DNA from: a virus
Strand: one strand, 5' to 3'
Length of the DNA stretch: 23,086 nucleotides
IMG/VR virus record: IMGVR_UViG_3300031963_000964
Span: 1-23,086 of that record
The notes under the pieces are model-generated. The model made no database searches, was not told the origin of the DNA, and saw only the letters and a program-made list of their open reading frames with translations. Below, in pieces: positions 7,937 through 16,330 of the stretch. Within the stretch, counting starts at the first letter, position 1. The number at the start of each line of letters is the position of its first letter. Position numbers and translations under genes: made by a program.

Positions 7937-10051
7937 TTAAAAATTAAGGAAAAGTTTTACTGATTCAGTTTGTTCATAGTTACGTGTCACAGGAGATATA
8001 TTATTTACATAAATTATAGTTCCTGTATTTTTATCAAATTCTGGTGGTGCAACCTCTGTGCATGTTAGATTTATTGCACTAGTTGTATTATTCGTCATAG
8101 TTGTGGACGAAGTGAATGTTTCATTTCCTTCCAAATACAACAAATACACTTTATATTTGTTAGTAGCTTCTTCAAATATCTTCGATACAACTTTATATAT
8201 ACCACCTGAAGAAGTTTCAATTTCATTATCTGCATTATATTCTGTGTACTCTGATTCTGGTACAGTAATCACGAAAGCCGCAGTACCAGTAGCAGAAGTG
8301 AAATACCCAATATCAGTATCTTGTGTTTTATTGTATAATTTTGGATTTTTCACGATGCCCACCTGTCGATAATCATTTCCTTCAAACAAATCTGGATTAG
8401 ATGTGTCTAGAATGGAATTGATACACAAAGTTCTAGCATATAATTCTTTAGCAATATTAGATCCATGACCCCCTTGTGGTCCTACATGTGCAGTTAATAC
8501 GGCTTGTGTGGTATTTATCCCAGAAACCACTAAGCGAATGTGGTTATAATTTTGTCCCGGTGGATCTATATTAACTCCTGTAATAGTACCGCCAGATACT
8601 TGTGTTACTGGATCAACCGTGAAAACTGCTCCTTCACCATCTCCTATTGCAGTAATAGTAGGCGCGGAATATCCAGCGCCTGGATTATCTATGTCCACTT
8701 TATAAATGGCGCCGTGAATGGTTTGATTCACAACTTCTTGGTTTATTGGGTTGGCTGTTTCTGGTTCTAACAATACAGTTCCGCGAAACCCGCCGCCTGC
8801 AAATGCTGTATAGGCTTGGTTGGTTATATTCTTTTCTGGGTATGTTACTAATTCTAATTCAGTGTCACTTGTTATAGATTGTATGACACCAATAATATTG
8901 TTGTCTAAATCAACTAAAGTCCATCCTACATTTAATTCATCTGTGAAAGCTGTACCAATTCCTGTGACAGTTAAATCATTATAAATCGCGGTGACAGTTC
9001 CAGAATAAAATTCACTACCTTCCACTGAAGGATTATAGTCTGCTGGATTAGTATGAGAGTCATACATAATGGCTCTTGCATGAGTATAACCACGCATAGA
9101 GTTTGTTATATTAATGTTAGTTATTCCACCTGAACCGTTAGTACTTACGGTAGCTATTGTTCCAGTAGAAGATAATTTGTGAGAAGTTCCTGATCCTACG
9201 GCTGTTATTGTAACATAAGTCCCAGATTCCGCATTAAATAAACTTGTTGCTAAACGTAAAGTATTAGCATTAATTTTGATTGCATAATACACAGTATTGT
9301 TAGTCAATCCTGTGGGAGATGTCCCCCCTCCCGTATTATACAACACCTGGTCACCAGTTTCAAAAGTATGACCAACAAAATTAATATAGCTATCCGCAGT
9401 ATTAATAGCTGTTGCAGCATTAAATGTTATAAACTTGGGTTCTGAACCGTCACCTTGAATTACTAGATAGGGTGTAATGTACCCTGATCCCGCAGCTTCA
9501 ATACGAACAGAATCAATAACACCGTTCACATCAAAATTCACACCATCGGACACATTACGAACTGGTATATAGTCGCTATTTAAAAATTTAATTCGGTCTA
9601 AAACAGGAACTTGATACATAAACTTCCAAATATAATTGTCACCTAATGCTAGTGTAGCAGTTGGAGCTGGATCTGTATTAGTAGGTTTTACAGTTGAAGG
9701 TGCGCCATTATTATTGTTTAAACATTTGTAAATTTTATATTCATCAGTCATGACATAGAAATCTTCTCCATCTAAATCTACATCATCTTCATACTCGACA
9801 TACACTGTTCCTGCGGTCCAATCTATCCGTCTAATCATATACACGATATCATTAGGACCGGAAACAATCTTTTTAGCTAACAGAATGTTCTTATGAACAT
9901 CAGCTAAAAAGTTTCTGGTGTCTGCTGGAGAATCCGGATCACCGAAAGACTTACCAGCAAACACATAGAAATTATCGCGGCCTGAGATGATGTCACGGTA
10001 AATAGACCGTGCAATCTCATGCCGCGTGACCGCAGGAATGAGTGTTGCCAT
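7937..10051 (-). CDS. 8: Baseplate wedge subunit gp8, enlarged
   Basis: This 704-residue homologue of T4 gp8 (334 residues) is a wedge protein of the baseplate. The gp8 core is split between the N-terminal 200 residues (for example YIWKFMYQVPVLDRI at 140-154, like the T4 segment for YVWEYLFEIP) and the C-terminal part. In the latter, YRQVGIVKNP (561-570) matches T4 FRQISIITNP, and the end ESVKLFLNF matches EINILFTF. The extra length is inserted beta material. Residues about 221-297 form a domain with FETGDQVLYNT, NNTVYYAIK and NTLRLATS. Residues about 351-417 form the VTGIGTAFxxELNVG module shared with gp53 and the DUF4815 protein. Three copies of a GxGYxxP-like motif occur (near 188-203, 458-472 and 498-508). 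The gene starts 18 nt after the previous stop with no clear Shine-Dalgarno. Confidence 0.85.
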   Translation of the reverse strand: MATLIPAVTRHEIARSIYRDIISGRDNFYVFAGKSFGDPDSPADTRNFLADVHKNILLAKKIVSGPNDIVYMIRRIDWTAGTVYVEYEDDVDLDGEDFYVMTDEYKIYKCLNNNNGAPSTVKPTNTDPAPTATLALGDNYIWKFMYQVPVLDRIKFLNSDYIPVRNVSDGVNFDVNGVIDSVRIEAAGSGYITPYLVIQGDGSEPKFITFNAATAINTADSYINFVGHTFETGDQVLYNTGGGTSPTGLTNNTVYYAIKINANTLRLATSLFNAESGTYVTITAVGSGTSHKLSSTGTIATVSTNGSGGITNINITNSMRGYTHARAIMYDSHTNPADYNPSVEGSEFYSGTVTAIYNDLTVTGIGTAFTDELNVGWTLVDLDNNIIGVIQSITSDTELELVTYPEKNITNQAYTAFAGGGFRGTVLLEPETANPINQEVVNQTIHGAIYKVDIDNPGAGYSAPTITAIGDGEGAVFTVDPVTQVSGGTITGVNIDPPGQNYNHIRLVVSGINTTQAVLTAHVGPQGGHGSNIAKELYARTLCINSILDTSNPDLFEGNDYRQVGIVKNPKLYNKTQDTDIGYFTSATGTAAFVITVPESEYTEYNADNEIETSSGGIYKVVSKIFEEATNKYKVYLLYLEGNETFTSSTTMTNNTTSAINLTCTEVAPPEFDKNTGTIIYVNNISPVTRNYEQTESVKLFLNF

Positions 10052-10069
10052 TTTTTAATTATTTAAGGA

Positions 10070-10513
10070 TTATGATACAGTAATGGTCCAAGTGATGGTC
10101 ATGCTGTCAGCAGAACCCTTGGTTACAATGTCAAATACTGTACGGCATAACATTGTACCACCTGAAGAAGCATTGAAAATACCAGCTTCTCGTAGCACGC
10201 CTGTGCCAACACCAGGACCAAAAGTACAAACCGCGGTTGCAACGGCGCCGGATGCTGTGAATGATGTTAATGCTGTACGTGAGCTAGCTACAGCAGAACC
10301 AAGTGCTGTATCTGCTGGAGCGGCTGCAGCACTGTTAGTACCTACTTCCATGTGACTCATTACAGAAGCAGCACTTCCTACCATACGTGATGCAATGTAG
10401 CTTAGACCTGTGGAAACTACCAAGTTCTTTTCTTCACGCTCTTCCTTGATGTTACCATTTTCATCACGAACGACGATGTGAAGGGTGCCCTTAACGTTTA
10501 ATGTTTCTTCCAT
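10070..10513 (-). CDS. Beta-rich phage structural protein (147 residues)
   Basis: This small protein has no predicted helix-rich part, signal peptide or membrane segment. It begins with a charged beta segment (TLHIVVRDENGNIKEEREE, 10-28). It continues with a pattern I have seen in many phage virion proteins of unknown detail: SHMEVGTNSAAAAPADTALG (53-72), then GVGTGVLREAGIFNASSGGT (100-119), RTVFDIVTKG and the closing strand MTITWTITVS. The fold is likely a beta sandwich. T4 has no gene between 7 and 8, so this is an insertion relative to T4. Two tandem late promoter motifs and the best Shine-Dalgarno in the window (AGGAGA) precede it, so it is probably made in larger amounts than its neighbours. 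That fits a decoration or repeated tail component, but the role is not known. Confidence 0.8.
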   Translation of the reverse strand: MEETLNVKGTLHIVVRDENGNIKEEREEKNLVVSTGLSYIASRMVGSAASVMSHMEVGTNSAAAAPADTALGSAVASSRTALTSFTASGAVATAVCTFGPGVGTGVLREAGIFNASSGGTMLCRTVFDIVTKGSADSMTITWTITVS

Positions 10514-10518
10514 TGTTT

Positions 10519-10524
10519 TCTCCT
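10519..10524 (-). promoter_or_regulatory. Shine-Dalgarno site of the 147-residue gene
   Basis: AGGAGA on the minus strand lies 5 nt before the ATG at 10513. It is a near-consensus site, unlike the Shine-Dalgarno-poor coupled junctions around it, and fixes the start of the gene. Confidence 0.8.
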
Positions 10525-10555
10525 AGAAAGTGAAAAGTTGTTTAAAACTTTGTAT

Positions 10556-10563
10556 TATTTATA
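10556..10563 (-). promoter_or_regulatory. T4-type late promoter, proximal copy
   Basis: A perfect TATAAATA lies in the 68-nt intergenic gap before the 147-residue gene. Transcription would be expected to start about 6 nt downstream, near 10550, giving a leader of about 36 nt that includes AGGAGA. The intergenic position, orientation and perfect octamer make this one of the best promoter candidates in the window. A weak 6-bp A/T hairpin (AAAGTT and AACTTT) lies in the leader. Confidence 0.7.
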
Positions 10564-10567
10564 TGAT

Positions 10568-10575
10568 TATTTATA
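10568..10575 (-). promoter_or_regulatory. T4-type late promoter, distal copy
   Basis: This is a second perfect TATAAATA, 12 bp upstream of the first and also on the minus strand, just after the stop of the 1154-residue gene (10582-10584). The local context ATATAAATAAT is the same in both copies, as if the element had been duplicated. Two starts about one helical turn apart could raise late expression of the 147-residue gene and the genes after it. Confidence 0.65.
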
Positions 10576-10581
10576 TGGGTG

Positions 10582-13500
10582 TTAACTAGATGTTTGTATA
10601 TCTCCTACGTATCCTCCATCAACATAACCAGTATCTACGTATCCTTCAAGTGTAATGATAACGGCGTCTGTAACATTTGTTGTTTCCGTCTTAGTTGTGC
10701 TGAGGGACGACGCCAAAATATCCGTAGCATGATTGTTATCATCAAAATCACTTAATTCATCATTATTTTGTAAATTGTGATAATGTATTGCTGTTGAAGT
10801 AATGACAGTTTCAGAAAATGCTGGATTTATTGAACGAACACTACTATCAGAAACAGTAGATGCATCAGAAATTTCCTCTAGACTGTATTGTATAGATGGA
10901 GCATCATCAACAGATACTAGATTTTGTGATATATCGTAAACATATTCTTCAAAGAAATATCCTTGTTCATTATAGTAACTTCCATCAATGGGTTTATAAT
11001 AATGTTTTGCATTAGCATCAGATTTTACTATAGTTTCGGTGAAAATTGTATTCGTAGATTTTGATACATTTTCAACTAATACAGAAGAATCTGAAAAATT
11101 TGTTTGTAATGTTCTATTAACAGTGTCACTGTTAGCAAGATTTACTGTTTCATTCGGCGCCTTGTTTACCATTTGATACAGCGCATCACTGTTATTGATA
11201 CTATCTAAGGTGCTAAATTCATATTGAAATGAGAAAGTCTCACCATACAATAAATTTTCTAAAATGGCTTTTTGTTTTTGATAAACGATGTTTTCAGTAA
11301 GTATAATATTTTCATTCTTTTGTAAAGAATTTTGTAAGAATCTTTCATCATCAACAGATACTAGATTTTCTGATATATCGTAAACATATTCTTCAGAAAA
11401 ATATGCCTGCTCGTTATAGTAACTTCCATCAATAGGTTTATAATAATGTTTTGCATTAGCATCAAATTTTACTACCGTTTCAGACAAAGATATATCAGTA
11501 GAAACTACTATAAAATTATCAATTATATTTGAAGAATCTAGGAAATTACGTTCAAACTCTTTTTCAACTATTTCAGTGTTGATAACACTTTCATCTATCG
11601 GTTTACTTAAATCTTGAACTATTATTTCATCATTACTGATATTTTCTGTTATATTAGGATCAAAAGCAAAAGAAATTGTTTCGTCATCATATAACACAAT
11701 TTCTGAAATATTTTTCCCTATTTCATTTTCTATAACATCAGAAATTATGTTATTTTCGTTATTTTCTATAGTATATGAAATGTTACTGGTTTCCAAAATA
11801 CTAACATTTTCAATTATGGTATGAAGTTCTATATCTTTTTCAAATGTATCTAAAGCGAATACATCTTCTACTGTATTCTTAACATAGGTGCTTTCTACAA
11901 CTTCACCGACATTCACATCTTCAATATTAGGTACATCTACTGAAATATAAGACTCATCAACCGAAACTATCTCATCAAATGCATCAACTATTCTAGTGAC
12001 TTCAGGTAACAAATCCTCTGTAACTATTACACCAACATATTGAGCATATTCTTCAGAAAAATAACCATTTATATTATAACCATTATTTTCTATAACAGAT
12101 TTTTCCACATCTTTAGAAATGGAATCACTTAAAAATTCAACTTCTGTAAACTCACGGATGTAATCTACTACACGGTCAAATACATCATCAGAAACACTAT
12201 TGTCATCTAATGATTTAGTTACGTCAAAAACATGTGTGTCTGTAAGAATTTCTATTTCTGTAAACTCACGATTGTAATCTACTACGCGGTCAAACGCATC
12301 ATCTGCATCATAATCATCTGTGTATAGAACATCAATATCCTTCTCTATAGTATCCGAGAATTCAACATTAGTTATTCCTAAAATATTCTTTTCAATATCG
12401 AATGTATAATCAGTGTCATCTGAAACTACTTCGTTATCTATTGGTTTTTCTAATAACCAAGTGGTTGCATCTCCCGTATTGTAGATTTCACTGAAATATG
12501 GTTCAAATACCTCATCTCCATTTTCATCAATCACCCATACACCCGGCGCGTAGCTATTTGTGATGTGAACGTTTTCTATATTAGCCTGATAGAAGTGAAT
12601 GACAACATCATCAATTGGGAATACACCATCAATAAACATTTCAGTATAGTATGTTGCACTTTCAATATCAACTGGTGTGAAGTTTACTGTATGCTCCACT
12701 AACAATTCACCGAATACTTTAAATCCGGCTGGATGTGCACTTAACTTATATAAATGTTCCCATTTATGATACGGAATAGCTGTTGTTTGAATGACATAAG
12801 AGAATGCTTGATAATAGTAATTATCTTGCAATTTATTCATGTCCGACAAGAACCCTGAATTGTCTATCCACATGCCAGGACGTTGATAGATATATCCAAC
12901 ATCAAATTCTACAAGAGCATCTGTGGAGCCACGGGGATTTACTAAAGTCCGTTCAAATGTCTTATAGGTGGTGTAGTCATCTATATCGGTATATGCTTCA
13001 GCAAAATAGTCACCTGTGATATCAAAGCGATAGCCCGTATTTAAAATGGATAATCCATTAATAATACCTTGAGTATCACTGATACCGTATAATGGAGCGT
13101 AATCTTCAGCAAAAAATTGACCATAATCACGATTTGTGATGCTGTTAACACGAACTAAACCATTATTAACTTCTTGTCCTGGAATAGGATATAATAGTGA
13201 TTCTGATACTTCTACTTCAAATGTATCACGACGACGAAAGTTTTCTCCGCCCTCAAGAATATTATATCCAATTAATTGTTGTGAAAGAAATCCGTAAGTG
13301 TATTCAGTTCCATCATCAAAAGCCGTTACCCATACGGTTTCCATATATGGGGTAGTTGATAGAAGTTTATTTAAATCTTCTATACTAGTTCCACGAGCCA
13401 AGTCAATTTCTAATTGATAAATGTCTGAATTATTAACATTTCGTTCAACTGTTAAACATATGATAGGAATGGAGAATGTTTGTAATCCATCGTTATCAAT

Positions 13501-14046
13501 AGTGTTATATTTTAAATAAATTTGTTTATCTTTTAAATTGAATAATGATAACGACGCACTTTGTGCTGTAGCGGCTGGTTTTAAGTTAAAAGATACTGGA
13601 TTTATTTGAAGATAATCTGTATCAATTTTAACAGTTTTCTTTACAATCCACTTGCCGTCTGATGCTCGAAGAACATAATCGCCAGGATATTTTACTGAAG
13701 CATTATCATTATACATCATGCGGAAGAATAATTCTGCCGCGTTTTCACTACCCTTAGCTTCGTAGTATTGATTGATAAACTTAATTAGACGTTTTCTTTC
13801 TAGTAAAGCATTCGTGGAAATATCATATGCATGTTGTTCACGCATCTTCTCCACAAACATGTCTAAGGTTAAATCAACATCTGACCATTTATCACTATTT
13901 AAAAGAAGATAGTTGGCTTCATGGCTTTGTTCAAGAAATTCATAATATTTTTTGATGAAAGTCGCAAACTGAGGATAAGAATCCCGCAAGTAATCAGGGA
14001 TTTGCCCTTCAATTAAATGCGACAGTTTATTCTTTAAATCAGACAT
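10582..14046 (-). CDS. Large baseplate-region protein in the gene 7 position, with repeated YFxExY motifs
   Basis: This 1154-residue protein lies between gp6 and gp8, where T4 has gene 7 (1032 residues, wedge initiator), but I see no direct sequence match to T4 gp7. The first 110 residues look helical and well conserved in style (IPDYLRDSYPQFATFIKKYY, then INQYYEAKGSENAAELFFRM). Residues about 110-500 look like a mixed beta region. From about 510 to the end it is acidic and rich in Asp, Glu, Asn, Ser and Ile/Val, with internal repeats. A YFxExY motif occurs six times (311, 347, 517, 662, 882, 1030), a 45-residue block is duplicated (856-900 and 1004-1048), and a 23-residue pair occurs at 582 and 620. 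The C-terminus has GYVDTGYVDGGYVGD. The ATG overlaps the gp6 stop (TAATG). A wedge or connector role is inferred from position only. Confidence 0.75.
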   Translation of the reverse strand: MSDLKNKLSHLIEGQIPDYLRDSYPQFATFIKKYYEFLEQSHEANYLLLNSDKWSDVDLTLDMFVEKMREQHAYDISTNALLERKRLIKFINQYYEAKGSENAAELFFRMMYNDNASVKYPGDYVLRASDGKWIVKKTVKIDTDYLQINPVSFNLKPAATAQSASLSLFNLKDKQIYLKYNTIDNDGLQTFSIPIICLTVERNVNNSDIYQLEIDLARGTSIEDLNKLLSTTPYMETVWVTAFDDGTEYTYGFLSQQLIGYNILEGGENFRRRDTFEVEVSESLLYPIPGQEVNNGLVRVNSITNRDYGQFFAEDYAPLYGISDTQGIINGLSILNTGYRFDITGDYFAEAYTDIDDYTTYKTFERTLVNPRGSTDALVEFDVGYIYQRPGMWIDNSGFLSDMNKLQDNYYYQAFSYVIQTTAIPYHKWEHLYKLSAHPAGFKVFGELLVEHTVNFTPVDIESATYYTEMFIDGVFPIDDVVIHFYQANIENVHITNSYAPGVWVIDENGDEVFEPYFSEIYNTGDATTWLLEKPIDNEVVSDDTDYTFDIEKNILGITNVEFSDTIEKDIDVLYTDDYDADDAFDRVVDYNREFTEIEILTDTHVFDVTKSLDDNSVSDDVFDRVVDYIREFTEVEFLSDSISKDVEKSVIENNGYNINGYFSEEYAQYVGVIVTEDLLPEVTRIVDAFDEIVSVDESYISVDVPNIEDVNVGEVVESTYVKNTVEDVFALDTFEKDIELHTIIENVSILETSNISYTIENNENNIISDVIENEIGKNISEIVLYDDETISFAFDPNITENISNDEIIVQDLSKPIDESVINTEIVEKEFERNFLDSSNIIDNFIVVSTDISLSETVVKFDANAKHYYKPIDGSYYNEQAYFSEEYVYDISENLVSVDDERFLQNSLQKNENIILTENIVYQKQKAILENLLYGETFSFQYEFSTLDSINNSDALYQMVNKAPNETVNLANSDTVNRTLQTNFSDSSVLVENVSKSTNTIFTETIVKSDANAKHYYKPIDGSYYNEQGYFFEEYVYDISQNLVSVDDAPSIQYSLEEISDASTVSDSSVRSINPAFSETVITSTAIHYHNLQNNDELSDFDDNNHATDILASSLSTTKTETTNVTDAVIITLEGYVDTGYVDGGYVGDIQTSS
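10903..11037 (-). repeat. Duplicated 135-bp block in the 1154-residue gene, distal copy
   Basis: This encodes residues 1004-1048 (ETIVKSDANAKHYYKPIDGS and onward through GYFFEEYVYDIS to LVSVDD). It matches the block at 11347-11481 at 40 of 45 residues and closely at the DNA level, with long identical runs. Confidence 0.92.
11347..11481 (-). repeat. Duplicated 135-bp block in the 1154-residue gene, proximal copy
   Basis: This encodes residues 856-900, the partner of 10903-11037, offset by 444 bp (148 codons). The sequence between the two copies is not a matching repeat, so the close DNA identity implies a recent duplication of the block or gene conversion between the copies. Confidence 0.92.
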
Positions 14047-15920
14047 TAGATTTCACTGGGAACGGCGGTGACTTTTAATCCTACGGTGGTTCCTATTCCA
14101 GCATTGGTTTCACTATTATCCAACGTGATGATAATATTTTGAGCAGGGAATGGATAAACTGCCTCGGTTGAAATAGCTGTAGTTCGAACAATGGTAGGGT
14201 TTAAGTCTTTGCCTAACTCCTGTGGTAGGGCGTTAAATCTAATATCGGCACCAGATACCGATGTAACATAGAAATCTGTGATGTTTACCAGAGCAGAAGA
14301 ACCATAGTATACAGTTCCATAATTTGGAACAATTACTGAATTATCATCCCGATTAATCAGTTTCAATGTTCCTGTGCCTGCTCTTGAAGGCGGCGTTTCG
14401 TTTGGAAAATCTTGTATGTAAGCTTGGAATGTCTTATTACCAATACTTGTTGTGAAATATGTACTCTTTAATGAATTAGGTTCTATCGGAGTTGTGAAAT
14501 AAAACTTTAGGTTTTCATGAGTATTTAAAATCGGGACAATACGTCTTTGTAAACGCATGTCTATCAAAGATCCAAGAATAGCACTATGAGATGTTTGTAT
14601 TTTGTTAATTAGTCGTGAATAATAGAATCGTTTATCTAATGTAGACAATTCATTTTCAAAATATTCTTGAATAGTTTGTGCTACAATATCCTCAATTTGT
14701 GCTCCAGTAAAAGGAGTTATACGAGGATTATAATTGATTTTCACATTCATACCAACATGAAGATATACTGGATCAACAAATTCATGTAAAATGGATAATA
14801 CACTACGCGGCTTCAATACATTGTTGATAAGAAAATCTTTGTCACTCTGAGTAACAAGATATCCATCTTTTGGATCAATTGACACAAACACTTTGCCATA
14901 AATGGGGGGAATGTTATCTTCTCCGCCCCACACAGCAACTGATTTGGCTTTGTCAAAACTAGAAAAAATCAAAGTCTTGTAATCTTCTACAGTGACGGCG
15001 CGATTTCTTGTAGCGTTAAATTTTGGTGCATTAAATCGAATGCTGTCAGGAGTTTCACGGTTAGAACCACCTGACGAAGCAGAAATTAAAGTAGTCACAG
15101 GTGATGCGCCTGCTAAGTTAACAGAACATGTGAATGTTTGAGCACCATTAGCCTCAGCACCTTTTGATGCAACATAGGTGATATTCACAATATTTCCAGC
15201 AGTTAATTTTTTACCAATGATATCATCACCGAATATTAAATGATAATATCCATCTGCACCTTCTTCAACCCAATAGACATTACTTGTAGGCTTAATATCA
15301 ATGATAGTCGTTGTTCTATCAAATGCAGTGGTTGTTAAATCACTGATACTATTTTGAATAGTAACATTCAATGTAGCTAAATCAATATTATTGTTTTTAA
15401 TTTTTATAGGACCAGAAACATTATCAACATTAATAGATGTTTGCTGAAGAATATAGGCACCTTCAATGATTTCTATATTATTAAAATAAAATTCATTAGA
15501 AATTTTAGATGCAGTATGACTATCCAAAGTCATAAAGGTGTAGTTTCTGTCGTTAACTTTTGTAGAAAATTTTGTATACTGAGGTATAGTTAATGATGTA
15601 CCGGTATAAGAAACACTGGGTTCCACATTCACACTCACTTTAGCTTTTGCGCCTGCCACAGACCGCGGTGTGTATCCTAATGTTTTGGCAATAGAAACAA
15701 TTGATGACCGTTTAATAGCGGTATCAATGAACATTTCATTTGTTTGTAAATGTGCTAACACAGCATTATAATGTGTGTTATATGCTAAAATATCAATTAA
15801 TGTATTTAATCCTGAACCAGCAAAGTTATAATCAGAAAATTCTGTCTGACTTTTCAGATAGTTGATAAGATTTTCCTTGATTTGTGCAAAATCAAGTTCT
15901 GTAACTCTAAGGTCTGCCAT
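14046..15920 (-). CDS. 6: Baseplate wedge subunit gp6 (baseplate J type)
   Basis: This 624-residue protein corresponds to T4 gp6 (660 residues), the wedge protein that joins neighbouring wedges and forms the main ring around the hub. The N-terminus (LDFAQIKENLINYLKSQ, then GSGLNTLIDILAYNTHYNAV, residues 9-53) and the following IKRSSIVSIAKTLGYTPRS are typical. The middle has RNRAVTVEDYKTLIFSSF (299-316), a hallmark of baseplate J-like proteins. The C-terminal 150 residues are beta-rich. Both ends overlap their neighbours by one base in TAATG arrangements: its ATG with the gp25 stop, and its stop with the next ATG. No Shine-Dalgarno is evident, so it is probably translated by coupling after gp25, its partner in the wedge. 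Confidence 0.93.
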   Translation of the reverse strand: MADLRVTELDFAQIKENLINYLKSQTEFSDYNFAGSGLNTLIDILAYNTHYNAVLAHLQTNEMFIDTAIKRSSIVSIAKTLGYTPRSVAGAKAKVSVNVEPSVSYTGTSLTIPQYTKFSTKVNDRNYTFMTLDSHTASKISNEFYFNNIEIIEGAYILQQTSINVDNVSGPIKIKNNNIDLATLNVTIQNSISDLTTTAFDRTTTIIDIKPTSNVYWVEEGADGYYHLIFGDDIIGKKLTAGNIVNITYVASKGAEANGAQTFTCSVNLAGASPVTTLISASSGGSNRETPDSIRFNAPKFNATRNRAVTVEDYKTLIFSSFDKAKSVAVWGGEDNIPPIYGKVFVSIDPKDGYLVTQSDKDFLINNVLKPRSVLSILHEFVDPVYLHVGMNVKINYNPRITPFTGAQIEDIVAQTIQEYFENELSTLDKRFYYSRLINKIQTSHSAILGSLIDMRLQRRIVPILNTHENLKFYFTTPIEPNSLKSTYFTTSIGNKTFQAYIQDFPNETPPSRAGTGTLKLINRDDNSVIVPNYGTVYYGSSALVNITDFYVTSVSGADIRFNALPQELGKDLNPTIVRTTAISTEAVYPFPAQNIIITLDNSETNAGIGTTVGLKVTAVPSEI

Positions 15921-16309
15921 TATCGGAGTCTCTGAAGGGTAAGATTATATGTCACAGGTGTTGCTATACCTACAACATAAAAATACAACGAAATGTCATA
16001 ATAATTTTCATCATACTTGGGATTTACAGCTACTTCTTGCAATTTTACACGAGGTTCATAATTTCCAATACAATCCGTGATAACACCTTTCATCAACTCT
16101 ACTGTAACTACATCCATAGGTTCAAACAAAATACGATATAATTCACTCCCCAACAATGGCTGAAAGGGACGTTCGCCTGGGCGAGTTAACAACAGATTTT
16201 TTATGGATTGTTTCACAGCGTTCACATCCACACGCTTAGCCACATCATTTGATGTAGTTTTAGCGAGTGACAAGTCGATATCTTTATATAAACGTGTTGG
16301 TGTCGTCAT
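15920..16309 (-). CDS. 25: Baseplate wedge subunit gp25
   Basis: This 129-residue protein matches T4 gp25 (132 residues) from end to end: TRLYKDIDLS at the start aligns with NKLYSDIDPE. SIKNLLLTRPGERPFQPLLG follows, and the family's EPR motif lies in NYEPRVKL (83-90). gp25 sits in the inner baseplate, touching gp53, gp6 and the sheath, and has relatives in contractile injection systems (TssE). Earlier annotations of the family as a lysozyme are not supported by what is known of its structure. The start is fixed by homology. A perfect late promoter motif ends only 6 nt before the ATG, and no Shine-Dalgarno is visible. Confidence 0.95.
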   Translation of the reverse strand: MTTPTRLYKDIDLSLAKTTSNDVAKRVDVNAVKQSIKNLLLTRPGERPFQPLLGSELYRILFEPMDVVTVELMKGVITDCIGNYEPRVKLQEVAVNPKYDENYYDISLYFYVVGIATPVTYNLTLQRLR

Positions 16310-16315
16310 GAATAT

Positions 16316-16323
16316 TATTTATA
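16316..16323 (-). promoter_or_regulatory. T4-type late promoter before gp25
   Basis: A perfect TATAAATA lies in the 21-nt gap between the hub spike gene and gp25. The expected transcription start, about 6 nt downstream, falls at or next to the gp25 ATG. A message from this promoter would therefore have almost no leader at gp25. It could drive gp25, gp6 and the 1154-residue gene as a coupled unit. Confidence 0.65.
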
Positions 16324-16330
16324 TGGTTTC

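Noticed and set aside
7934-7941. Late promoter before the DUF4815-type gene (TTTAAATA)
   Set aside because: It has one mismatch from the octamer and overlaps the gp8 stop codon; AT-rich DNA gives many such near matches. Similar near matches at about 8512 and 20013 (GATAAATA) lie inside genes.
10533-10552. Terminator in the gap before the 147-residue gene
   Set aside because: The inverted repeat is only about 6 A/T pairs with no run of T after it, and it lies downstream of the promoter motifs within the leader.
15920-16309. gp25 as a lysozyme
   Set aside because: Older annotations use this name, but the family is a structural wedge protein and no catalytic lysozyme motif is visible.
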